This document shows positions 18,861 through 27,436 of a DNA stretch of 64,000 nt, in pieces. This DNA is from Agreia bicolorata (lineage in GTDB: Bacteria > Actinomycetota > Actinomycetes > Actinomycetales > Microbacteriaceae). Position 1 is the first letter of the stretch. Every line of letters begins with the position of its first letter. The stretch lies in NCBI RefSeq assembly GCF_000938265.1, contig NZ_JYFC01000002.1, positions 186,001-250,000 on the forward strand. Reading direction: 5' to 3'. Both the position numbers and the translations under genes were made by a program. The notes under the pieces were generated by a model. It saw only the letters and a program-made list of their open reading frames with translations, did no database searches and had not been told where the DNA came from.

Positions 18861-18884
18861 GTTCGCGCCTCACCTCGGCGCGAG

Positions 18885-18944
18885 TGTTGCTCGGGGCGAC
18901 GGATGTGCCCGGGCGACCGGCAACATCCGTCGCCCCGAGCAACA
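18885..18944. terminator. Perfect 22-bp inverted repeat between convergent crtEb and MFS genes; copy 1 of a 60-bp element
   Basis: Arms 18885-18906 and 18923-18944 are perfectly complementary over 22 bases with a 16-base loop. The element lies between two convergent stops and can act as a terminator in both directions, though no T-run follows. A related 60-base element lies at 47177-47236; aligned without gaps, 47 of 60 positions are identical, so this is a dispersed repeat rather than an isolated terminator. Confidence 0.8.
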
Positions 18945-18966
18945 GGCAGCGGATGCCGGAGGGCGG

Positions 18967-20424
18967 CTACTCGGCGAACGCCGAGGCGCGCAGGTCGGGC
19001 AGTTTCACGAAGAACATCAGCACCAGACCCACCGCCACGACGAGCACGAGCCCGAGAATTCCCCAGTACTGCGCTCCCCCCAGCGCGATGAACAGTGACC
19101 ACAGCCCGGGCGAGATGAAGCTCGCCGCGCGGCCGGTCGTGGCGTAGAGACCGAAGATCTCTCCCTCGCGGCCTTCGGGGGAGACCCGGGCGAGCAGAGA
19201 ACGCGACGCGGTTTGGGCAGGGCCGACGAACAGGCAGAGCGCCAGCCCACCGATCCAGAAGACGATCTTGCCGGCGTCGTGCAGGGCGAAGACGGCGGTG
19301 CCTGCCACGACGAGGCCGAGGAGCGAGATGAGGATGACGGCGCGCGGCCCGAAGCGGTCGTCGAAGCGCCCGGAGATGATCGTGCTCACGCCCGCCACGA
19401 GGTTGGCTGCGATTCCGAAGGCGACCACCTCGAGGAATTTGAAGCCGAAGATGCCCGAGGCGATGATCCCTCCGAAGGCGAAGACACCGGCGAGCCCGTC
19501 GCGGTAGACGGCGCTGGCCATCAGGAACCAGAACGTATGTCGGCTCTCGCGGTAGAGACGCGCTATGTCTTTGACGAGAACCGCGTAACTCGCGAAGAAG
19601 CCGACTTTGGGGCCGACGGATGGCGCGGACGGTGCTTCGGGAACGAACACGAAGATGGGGATGGCGAAGATGACGGTCCAAATGGCGCAGCCCACGGCGA
19701 CGATGCGAAACGGCAGGCCATCTTCTTGCGGGAGTCCGAACCAGTCGGCGCTGTACGCCACGACAACGAGGACGAGTGCGACGATGCCGCCGATGTAGCC
19801 GAGTCCCCAGCCGAGTCCACTGACCCGGCCGATCGTCTTCTTCGTCGACACCTGCACGAGCATCGCGTTGTAGTTGACTCCGGCGAGTTCGCTGAAGACG
19901 CTGCCGATGGCGACGAGAGAGGCTCCGAGCACGAAGTAACTCGGCTGCCCCTGCACGAAGAAGAGTGCGCCCATGCTCGCGACGAGCAGGATCGTATAGA
20001 GCAGCAGCCCCGCCTTGCGGCTACCTGAGCGATCAGCGCGCTGGCCGAGAACGGGAGCGAGAACGAGAATCACCAGCCCCGCGATGAAGATTGCGAAACC
20101 GAAACCGCTCGCCAGATCGGCGAGGCCTGCGACCTTGACCGGATCCGTATCGGGCAGCGCAGCGACGTCGGCGGGCAGGAACACATCGGTGGTCAGGTAC
20201 AGAGCCGTGAAGATGAGCGTGAGGATGACCGAGTTGTACGGCTGGGTCGCCCAGTCCCACAGCGCCCACGACCTCACCTGTCGTGCCGGAACAGGTGCGA
20301 TCTGCAGGTCGAGTCCGACAGCGAGTGCGGCGCCCGTGTTGGCGACGAGGGGCATCTGAGCCGGTGTCGAGGCGTCGGCTGGGCCGGTTGCGTCACCGGC
20401 GGCGCCGCCGGAGTTCTGAGTCAT
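18967..20424 (-). CDS. MFS transporter, UMF1 (Atg22-like) family
   Basis: Membrane transporter of about 485 aa with ~12 hydrophobic segments. The motif RSWALWDWATQPYNSVILTL just before the first helix is the hallmark of the UMF1/Atg22-like branch of the major facilitator superfamily. Family members are linked to efflux of amino acids or other solutes; the substrate here is unknown. Start ATG 20422-20424 is chosen because TACTGT (20436-20431 on the minus strand) is a -10 box exactly 6 bases upstream, implying a leaderless mRNA. Divergent from a ROK regulator, convergent with crtEb. Confidence 0.85.
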   Translation of the reverse strand: MTQNSGGAAGDATGPADASTPAQMPLVANTGAALAVGLDLQIAPVPARQVRSWALWDWATQPYNSVILTLIFTALYLTTDVFLPADVAALPDTDPVKVAGLADLASGFGFAIFIAGLVILVLAPVLGQRADRSGSRKAGLLLYTILLVASMGALFFVQGQPSYFVLGASLVAIGSVFSELAGVNYNAMLVQVSTKKTIGRVSGLGWGLGYIGGIVALVLVVVAYSADWFGLPQEDGLPFRIVAVGCAIWTVIFAIPIFVFVPEAPSAPSVGPKVGFFASYAVLVKDIARLYRESRHTFWFLMASAVYRDGLAGVFAFGGIIASGIFGFKFLEVVAFGIAANLVAGVSTIISGRFDDRFGPRAVILISLLGLVVAGTAVFALHDAGKIVFWIGGLALCLFVGPAQTASRSLLARVSPEGREGEIFGLYATTGRAASFISPGLWSLFIALGGAQYWGILGLVLVVAVGLVLMFFVKLPDLRASAFAE

Positions 20425-20498
20425 GATCACACAGTAGCCGTGCAAGGCGTCGAGGCAGGAGACAATGTGTGCACGCTCAGTGAATCATGCCGACGCTG

Positions 20499-20520
20499 AT
20501 AATTTCGGGTCTAAAATTAT
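20499..20520 (+). promoter_or_regulatory. ROK gene promoter with AT-rich inverted repeat
   Basis: ATAATTT (20499-20505) and AAATTAT (20514-20520) form a perfect 7-base dyad with 8 bases between. TAAAAT (20512-20517) inside it is a strong -10 that lies 7 bases before ATG 20525, so transcription would begin at the start codon and a protein bound to the dyad would block it. AT-rich dyads are common operators for ROK/NagC-type repressors; autoregulation is inference. The AT content stands out in this GC-rich region. Confidence 0.5.
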
Positions 20521-20524
20521 GGGC

Positions 20525-21736
20525 ATGAACCGGCACCGGGGGGGCCTCTTCGACCGTGGGCGCGGCGGAGACACGGCAGATCTGCGCGAGCACAATCTCG
20601 CTCTCGTACTGCGTTATCTGCGCGACAACGGTCCCTCGTCCAGGGCTCAGATCGCGGCTTCGTCGAGCCTGGGGCTGTCGACGCTCACCGGCATGATCGG
20701 CGAACTGAAGACGCTTGATCTAGTGAATGAGGGTCTTGCCGGAACACAACCGCGGCTCGGCCGTCCCACTCACGCGGTGTCGCTGTCGGGTGATGCCTGG
20801 GTTGTGGCGGGGCTGCGAGTGGATGTCGAAGGTGTGCAGGCGAAGACGGCCACGGTGGGTGGCGATCATCTGGGCAGTTACGCCGACAGGGCCGATCTGC
20901 GCGGCGGCGATCCGGCGCCGGCGATTCGGATGCTCCGGGCCGCCATCGACTGGATCGTCGAGTCGATAGACCCGCACCGAAGACTGACGGCTATCACGAT
21001 CTCGGTTCCAGGGACACTATCGCCGTGCGGTGATTCTGTTGCCCGAGCCGAGTCCCTCGGCTGGAGCGATGTCGACCTCATGACGTGTGTGCGCGAGCAG
21101 CTTCAGGCGGGCGGATGCGCCGGAGCGATCGTCGAATTCGCGCGCGACAGCGCGGTGGCAGTGCTGGGGCTCGCGCGCGGCGAATTGCGCGACCGCATCG
21201 GCGATCGCACGGCGCTGTATTTCGGGGGAGAACGAACCGTCGTCGGCGCGATCCTTCTCGCGGGCGAGCCGCTGAGCTCCGGGCCGTCGGGCGAAGCGGA
21301 CTTCGCGCGCATTCCCGTGCAGGCCCCGGGGAGAGAGGCACAGAGGCTCGGCGACGTGATTGACCTGTCGGCGCTCCTGACGACATCGGGGGTGATGGCT
21401 CCCGACGATGCCGCCGAGCTCGTCGACCGCTTTCCACGAGAGGCTCTGTCAGCGTTCGTTGCCGCATTGTCGGAGGGGCAGGAGGGCGCCATCGCGGTGC
21501 TGACAGGGGCAATGGGGGCGGTCGGGCAGGCGATCGAAGCCGCCGCCGCGGTGCTCGGGGGCGAGCTGGTTGTGCTCGACGGATATCTCGGCGTACTCGG
21601 ATCGCTAGTGGAGCCGCCGTTCGACGCGGCCGTCGAGGTGATCGCACTCGGGTCGCATCCCTCTCGGGTCGTCGATGGTGCTGTCTACGCGGCGCGAGAC
21701 GCCCGCCTGGCGCAACCCTCGCGCATCCGGGACTGA
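20525..21736 (+). CDS. ROK family transcriptional regulator
   Basis: DNA-binding repressor with an N-terminal winged helix (LREHNLALVLRYLRDNGPSS, then SRAQIAASSSLGLSTLTGMI, about residues 20-60) and a C-terminal ROK sugar-kinase-like domain. The product is about 403 aa from ATG 20525; in-frame starts at 20465 and 20519 are less likely because the -10 box lies between them and 20525. The kinase-like domain shows ITISVPGTLS but lacks a clear DxGxT ATP motif and the usual zinc-binding CxCGxxGC cluster, so it should sense rather than phosphorylate. The effector is unknown. Divergent from the UMF1 transporter, which is a possible target. Confidence 0.85.
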   Translation: MNRHRGGLFDRGRGGDTADLREHNLALVLRYLRDNGPSSRAQIAASSSLGLSTLTGMIGELKTLDLVNEGLAGTQPRLGRPTHAVSLSGDAWVVAGLRVDVEGVQAKTATVGGDHLGSYADRADLRGGDPAPAIRMLRAAIDWIVESIDPHRRLTAITISVPGTLSPCGDSVARAESLGWSDVDLMTCVREQLQAGGCAGAIVEFARDSAVAVLGLARGELRDRIGDRTALYFGGERTVVGAILLAGEPLSSGPSGEADFARIPVQAPGREAQRLGDVIDLSALLTTSGVMAPDDAAELVDRFPREALSAFVAALSEGQEGAIAVLTGAMGAVGQAIEAAAAVLGGELVVLDGYLGVLGSLVEPPFDAAVEVIALGSHPSRVVDGAVYAARDARLAQPSRIRD

Positions 21737-21765
21737 CCGCAGCGAGCGCGGCCTCGCGACGCGAA

Positions 21766-21792
21766 AAAGTTGAGTCAAGCAAACTCAACTTT
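21766..21792 (+). promoter_or_regulatory. HAIR-type HspR operator 1 upstream of dnaK
   Basis: GTTGAGT (21769-21775) and ACTCAAC (21783-21789) are perfect inverted arms with 7 bases between; the match extends to 10-base arms (21766-21775 and 21783-21792). The known HspR operator (HAIR) is CTTGAGT-N7-ACTCAAG. HspR is encoded at the end of this operon, so negative feedback is expected. Confidence 0.85.
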
Positions 21793-21831
21793 AGCTGTGA
21801 GCGCTTGACATTGATTTCGCCCGCTGGCAAG

Positions 21832-21861
21832 CTTGAGTCAACAAGGCTCAACCCTTGTGAG
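21832..21861 (+). promoter_or_regulatory. HAIR-type HspR operator 2 and probable dnaK promoter
   Basis: CTTGAGT (21832-21838), 7 bases, then GCTCAAC (21846-21852): 5 of 7 positions of the second arm fit the HAIR dyad. TTGAGT in the first arm can serve as -35, with TGTGAG (21856-21861) 17 bases further as -10. The same layout, operator arm as -35 and T-A/G-TGAG as -10, occurs at clpB. A separate TTGACA lies at 21805-21810 between the two operators. Confidence 0.65.
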
Positions 21862-21923
21862 AACTTAGACATTCTTGAAGTGAGAACGTCGGTCCCGCCA
21901 GCAAACAAGGAGAAATCACTCAC

Positions 21924-23795
<1,872 letters not shown>

Positions 23796-23797
23796 CT

Positions 23798-24454
23798 GTG
23801 ACCGATCGCTCGAACCCCGAGAACGGGCCTGACGAGCCGGTCGACACCCCCTCGACAAGCTCAGGGAACGAATCGTTCCCTGAGCCTGCCGAAGGGCAGC
23901 CCGTCGATGGCGCCACAGCAGATGCGAACTTCATCGAGGCCGAAGGCCCTGATGTCGAGACCTCGCTGAGCGATGCCGACCTGAGCTTTCTCGAAGACGC
24001 ATCGAGTGCGTCTTCGTCGACGGCCTCAGACGAGGTGCTCGCTGCAGAGCGGCTCGCCGACCTGCAGCGTGTCACGGCCGAGTACGCCAACTACCGCAAG
24101 CGCACCGAGGCGAACCGCGAGGTCGAGCGGGAGCGCACGGTCGGCGATGTCGTGAAGGTTCTCCTTCCGGTGCTCGACGACCTCGACCGCGCTGAGAAGC
24201 ACGGCGATCTCGGAGACGGACCGTTCGCATCCATCGCGCAGAAGTTGCGTGGCGGCACCGAGCGGCTCGGCCTGGCGCCCTTCGGGGCGGTGGGCGACGT
24301 CTTCGACCCGCAGCTGCACGAGGCGATCTTCCAGCAGCCGTCGGCCGATGTCGAGGTCGAGACGGTCGCCGACGTCGTCGAGACCGGCTACTACCTCGGT
24401 TCCACGCTTCTGCGTGCGGCCAAGGTCGTCGTCTCGACGCCGGTCAGCGCGTAA
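23798..24454 (+). CDS. grpE: Nucleotide exchange factor GrpE
   Basis: Releases ADP from DnaK; 218 aa, starting at GTG 2 bases after dnaK. The core shows the helix LQRVTAEYANYRKRTEANRE and the beta domain FQQPSADVEVETVADVVETG, ending TLLRAAKVVVSTPVSA. The first ~80 residues are acidic and disordered, and residues ~17-33 (PSTSSGNESFPEPAEG) are encoded by a copy of a dispersed palindromic repeat (23848-23896) found elsewhere in the window outside genes. The repeat keeps the frame open, so it has added an N-terminal extension. Confidence 0.95.
   Translation: MTDRSNPENGPDEPVDTPSTSSGNESFPEPAEGQPVDGATADANFIEAEGPDVETSLSDADLSFLEDASSASSSTASDEVLAAERLADLQRVTAEYANYRKRTEANREVERERTVGDVVKVLLPVLDDLDRAEKHGDLGDGPFASIAQKLRGGTERLGLAPFGAVGDVFDPQLHEAIFQQPSADVEVETVADVVETGYYLGSTLLRAAKVVVSTPVSA
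23848..23896. repeat. Dispersed palindromic repeat, copy inside grpE
   Basis: Two inverted ~23-base arms around CTCGACAAGCTCAGGGAACG and CGTTCCCTGAGCCTGCCGAA, separated by AAT. The arms differ slightly from the consensus copy at 24470-24519 (one base missing and two substitutions), consistent with drift under coding constraint. Confidence 0.85.
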
Positions 24455-24469
24455 TCGCAACCTGGTAGC

Positions 24470-24519
24470 CCCTTCGACAAGCTCAGGGAACGGACTCGTT
24501 CCCTGAGCTTGTCGAAGGG
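24470..24519. repeat. Dispersed palindromic repeat, grpE-dnaJ intergenic copy
   Basis: Perfect inverted repeat with 23-base arms (24470-24492 and 24497-24519) and a 4-base loop, in the 87-base gap between grpE and dnaJ. The arms contain CTTCGACAAGCTCAGGGAAC. In mRNA it would form a very stable hairpin and could lower readthrough into, or protect, the flanking messages. Confidence 0.9.
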
Positions 24520-24541
24520 CTGAACAAAACAAGGAAACTTC

Positions 24542-25528
24542 ATGGCCAGCCAGGATTGGTTCGACAAAGACTTCTACAAGGTGCTCGGTGTGTCGAAGGA
24601 CATCTCCGAGGCCGAACTCAAGAAGACGTACCGCAAGCTCGCACGCCAGTATCACCCTGACTCCAACCCCGGCGACCCCAAGGCCGAGGCGAAGTTCAAA
24701 GAGATCTCCGAGGCCCATTCAGTTCTCTCCGACCCTGAACAGCGCAAGGAGTACGACCAGATCCGGGCCATGGGCTCCGGAGCGCGATTCCAGGCTCCCG
24801 GCCAGCAGGGCGGAGGCTTCGAAGACGTCTTCGGCGGCATGTTCGGCGGAGGCGGCGGAGGGCGTGGCGGCCAGCAGTACACCTATACGCAGCCCGGAGC
24901 GGGGAGCCAGTACGACGATCTGCTCGGCGGGTTGTTCGGCGGCTCATCCGGAGGTTTCCGCGGTTTCGGCGGACCGACCCGTGGACGCGACGTCACAGCT
25001 CGCGCCACCATCGACTTTCTCACTGCCACCAAGGGCGACACGATCAAGCTGCAGACCGCAGACGGGCGCCCGATCACTGTGAAGATTCCGGCCGGCGTCT
25101 CCGACGGACAGAAGATCAAATTGCGCGGCAAGGGTGAGGCCAGTCCCGACGGGGGCGAGGCAGGCGATATCGTCTTGACAGTGACCGTGCGCAAACACCC
25201 CGTATTCGAACGCGACGGGTTGAACCTGCGCGTGAACGTTCCCGTGACCTTCGTTGAGGCGACGCTCGGGGCGACGATCGAGGTTCCGACCCTCGGCGGC
25301 GATCCTGTCAAGCTCAAGGTCGCGCCCGGCACGCCCTCCGGGCGCGTGCTTCGGGTCAAAGGCCGCGGCGTCGAGACCTCGAAGGGCACGGGCGACCTGC
25401 TCGCCGTCGTTCAGGTTGCGGTTCCCGCGCACCTCAGCCCCGAGGCGCGCGAGGCTCTCGAGGCCTTCCACGCGGTCGAGCCGCAAGAGAATCCCCGCCT
25501 CGAGCTGCTCTCGAAGGCGCACGAGTAA
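24542..25528 (+). CDS. dnaJ: Co-chaperone DnaJ, without zinc-finger domain
   Basis: Hsp40 of 328 aa. J-domain at residues ~8-75 with the essential HPD in QYHPDSNPGD. A Gly/Phe-rich region follows (~85-155). The CxxCxGxG zinc repeats of class A DnaJ are absent; the two C-terminal beta domains start directly (GRDVTARATIDFLTATKG; GDIVLTVTVRKHPVFERDGL). That makes it a class B/CbpA-type protein in a position where many actinobacteria have a class A DnaJ. It stimulates DnaK ATPase and delivers clients. The hspR gene follows after 47 bases. Confidence 0.95.
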   Translation: MASQDWFDKDFYKVLGVSKDISEAELKKTYRKLARQYHPDSNPGDPKAEAKFKEISEAHSVLSDPEQRKEYDQIRAMGSGARFQAPGQQGGGFEDVFGGMFGGGGGGRGGQQYTYTQPGAGSQYDDLLGGLFGGSSGGFRGFGGPTRGRDVTARATIDFLTATKGDTIKLQTADGRPITVKIPAGVSDGQKIKLRGKGEASPDGGEAGDIVLTVTVRKHPVFERDGLNLRVNVPVTFVEATLGATIEVPTLGGDPVKLKVAPGTPSGRVLRVKGRGVETSKGTGDLLAVVQVAVPAHLSPEAREALEAFHAVEPQENPRLELLSKAHE

Positions 25529-25575
25529 CTCGACTCATCGCTTCACCCCGCAGTAGCCAGACAGGAAGGCAGGCC

Positions 25576-25998
25576 ATGGACGAGAACTCTCCGGTGTTCG
25601 CGATCGCCATGGCCGCCGAACTGGCCGGCATGCATCCGCAGACGCTTCGCCAGTACGATCGCCTGGGGCTCGTCAGCCCGACGCGCACGCCAGGCAAGTC
25701 CAGGCGCTACTCCATGCGAAACGTCGTGCAGCTGCGCGAGATCGCGCGGCTGTCGGCCGAGGGTGTCAGTCTCGAGGGCATCGCCCGCATCCTGACGCTC
25801 GAGAACCAGGTGAACGCCCTCACCAGCCGCGTTCGCGAACTCGAGAGCGCCCTCGCCGACGAGCTGCTCAACCGCCCGAACCGCCGCGTCTTCGCGGCGG
25901 ACGTGCAAGGCGATGTGGTGTCGCTGAAGCACGGAACGCGCACAGCGCGCCGCACCGAGATCGTCATCTGGCGTCCCTCCGCCGCGGATCGCGACTGA
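25576..25998 (+). CDS. hspR: Heat-shock repressor HspR, MerR family
   Basis: MerR-type repressor of 140 aa that binds HAIR dyads and, in other actinobacteria, uses DnaK as co-repressor. The N-terminal winged helix reads VFAIAMAAELAGMHPQTLRQ then YDRLGLVSPTRTPGKSRRYS (about residues 6-50). A coiled coil follows (ENQVNALTSRVRELESALAD) and a short C-terminal extension with a basic stretch. Last gene of the chaperone operon, preceded by AGGAAGGC. Candidate operators are at 21766-21792, 21832-21852 and 44904-44924. Confidence 0.95.
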   Translation: MDENSPVFAIAMAAELAGMHPQTLRQYDRLGLVSPTRTPGKSRRYSMRNVVQLREIARLSAEGVSLEGIARILTLENQVNALTSRVRELESALADELLNRPNRRVFAADVQGDVVSLKHGTRTARRTEIVIWRPSAADRD

Positions 25999-26019
25999 CT
26001 GGAACCGCGCTGATCGACT

Positions 26020-26035
26020 AGGCCGCCTGCGGCCT
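26020..26035. terminator. Short hairpin between convergent hspR and glpX-like genes
   Basis: AGGCCG pairs with CGGCCT around a CCTG loop. It lies in the 54-base gap between two convergent stops. No T-run, so the call as a bidirectional terminator is moderate. Confidence 0.5.
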
Positions 26036-26052
26036 TACAGAGACCACCTCGA

Positions 26053-26931
26053 TCAGGTGACCGGGGTCGACACGAAGAGTACTCGGTCGCTCGCGACCAG
26101 CTCGTCGAGCGTGAATACGCGGGTGAGGTCGTGGCCCGCTGCGACGGCGGCCGCCCGCTGCGACTCCGACTGCGGCGCCATCCGGCCCTGCATAAAACCG
26201 CCGAGCGAGCGCACCGCACACGCCGCGATGATGCCCTCCGGAGTGCCGCCCGTGCCCATCACCGCATCGATGCCCGATGCTGGTGTGGCTGCGGCGATCG
26301 CGATCGACACGTCGCCCTCCGCCACACGATGCACGCGCACGCCGAGGTGGCTCAGCTCAGCGATGAGGGATGCGTGCCGCGGCTTGTCGAGAACGCCGAT
26401 GACAAGCTCGTCCAGCGGCTTGCCCAGCGCCTCCGCCAGCCTCGTGGCGTTCTGCGCGGGTGCCGCGCGCACATCGAGCACGCCGATACCCGCCGGGCCG
26501 GCGATGAGCTTCTGCATGTAGAACACGTCGCGCGGGTCGAACATGCTTCCTCGCGGCGCCAGCGCGATCACGGCGACGGCGCCCGGCAGGTTCTCTGCCG
26601 CCAACCGCGTTCCGTCGAGGGGATCGACCGCGACGTCGCACGCCGGCCCCGCGCCAGTTCCTAGCCGCTCGCCATTGGCGAGCATGGGAGCCTCATCCTT
26701 CTCTCCCTCGCCGATCACGACCGTGCCGTCGAAGGGGGCCAGGCCGAGGGCATCCCGCATCGCAGCGACGGCCAGCTCGTCGGCCGCGTTCTTGTCGCCG
26801 GAGCCCACGAGGGGCAGGCATGCGGATGCCGCTGCCTCGGTCGCACGAACAACCGCGGCCACAAGCTCGGCCGGGTAATTCTGGGCGCCCACGACGGTGG
26901 TGGGGGAGAAGGGAGACGACTGCGGGGACAT
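26053..26931 (-). CDS. glpX: Fructose-1,6-bisphosphatase class II (GlpX), C-terminally truncated
   Basis: Hydrolyses fructose-1,6-bisphosphate in gluconeogenesis. Metal- and substrate-binding motifs are intact: VIGEGEKDEAPML, CDVAVDPLDGT and MGTGGTPEGIIAACAVRSLG. The product is 292 aa, whereas the family is usually 320-360 aa. It stops at FVSTPVT, the point where homologues read ATGVT and then continue with about 40 more residues (GVRY... and a conserved MRSKSGT strand). No matching continuation is seen in the other frames beyond a possible GHLIEVV. Either a shortened paralogue or a decaying gene. ATG at 26931 shares a symmetric promoter with the divergent GNAT gene. Confidence 0.85.
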   Translation of the reverse strand: MSPQSSPFSPTTVVGAQNYPAELVAAVVRATEAAASACLPLVGSGDKNAADELAVAAMRDALGLAPFDGTVVIGEGEKDEAPMLANGERLGTGAGPACDVAVDPLDGTRLAAENLPGAVAVIALAPRGSMFDPRDVFYMQKLIAGPAGIGVLDVRAAPAQNATRLAEALGKPLDELVIGVLDKPRHASLIAELSHLGVRVHRVAEGDVSIAIAAATPASGIDAVMGTGGTPEGIIAACAVRSLGGFMQGRMAPQSESQRAAAVAAGHDLTRVFTLDELVASDRVLFVSTPVT

Positions 26932-26939
26932 GGTTGAAA

Positions 26940-26949
26940 AGGGTAGCGT
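26940..26949. promoter_or_regulatory. Overlapping divergent -10 elements for glpX-like and GNAT genes
   Basis: The 10 bases AGGGTAGCGT contain TAGCGT (26944-26949, plus strand), 6 bases before the GNAT GTG, and TACCCT (26945-26940, minus strand), 8 bases before the glpX-like ATG. The two -10 boxes share a central TA. Both mRNAs would be leaderless or nearly so. Confidence 0.5.
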
Positions 26950-26955
26950 TCTCTG

Positions 26956-27423
26956 GTGAGCACGACTTCGTTCATCGACATCCGCGACACCGCGTTCGAC
27001 CACCCCGACTCCGAGACACTGCGAGCTGCGCAACGCATCGAGATCGATGCGCGCTACGGGGGCGACACCGAACCGGGAACCAAGCCGTCGGCATCCGATG
27101 TGCCTGTCTTCGTCGTGGCCTACGACGCGGCAGGCCGGGCCGTGGGATGCGGCGGGCTGCGCAGGCTCGACGACGCGAGCGCCGAGATCAAGAGAATGTT
27201 TGTGACCCCGTATGCGCGCGGCACGGGCGTGTCGGTCGCCGTTCTGCGGGCGCTCGAAGCCCGGGCGCTGGAACGCGGCTGGAGCACGCTGCGGCTCGAG
27301 ACGGGCACGGCGCAGCCCGACGCGATGCGCTTCTACGAGCGCGAGGGCTACTCGCTCATTCCGAACTTCGGCGCCTACGTTGGTGAAGCCGCGTCGCTCT
27401 GCTACGAACGGCGGCTGGGCTAG
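26956..27423 (+). CDS. GNAT family N-acetyltransferase
   Basis: Acetyl-CoA-dependent acetyltransferase of 155 aa. The fold elements are VGCGGLRRLDDASAEIKRMF (strand 4 and catalytic region), VTPYARGTGVSVAVLRALEA as acetyl-CoA loop (a variant of R/QxxGxG/A, here ARGTGV) and GTAQPDAMRFYEREGY. The substrate is unknown. GTG start without Shine-Dalgarno but with TAGCGT 6 bases upstream. Single-gene unit; convergent with the GT87 gene 13 bases downstream. Confidence 0.88.
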   Translation: MSTTSFIDIRDTAFDHPDSETLRAAQRIEIDARYGGDTEPGTKPSASDVPVFVVAYDAAGRAVGCGGLRRLDDASAEIKRMFVTPYARGTGVSVAVLRALEARALERGWSTLRLETGTAQPDAMRFYEREGYSLIPNFGAYVGEAASLCYERRLG

Positions 27424-27436
27424 TCGCCTGGTTTGC

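Noticed and set aside
18967-21736. UMF1 transporter and ROK regulator as part of the carotenoid cluster
   Set aside because: They are separated by a strong terminator, and the transporter lies on the opposite strand; no pathway link can be seen.
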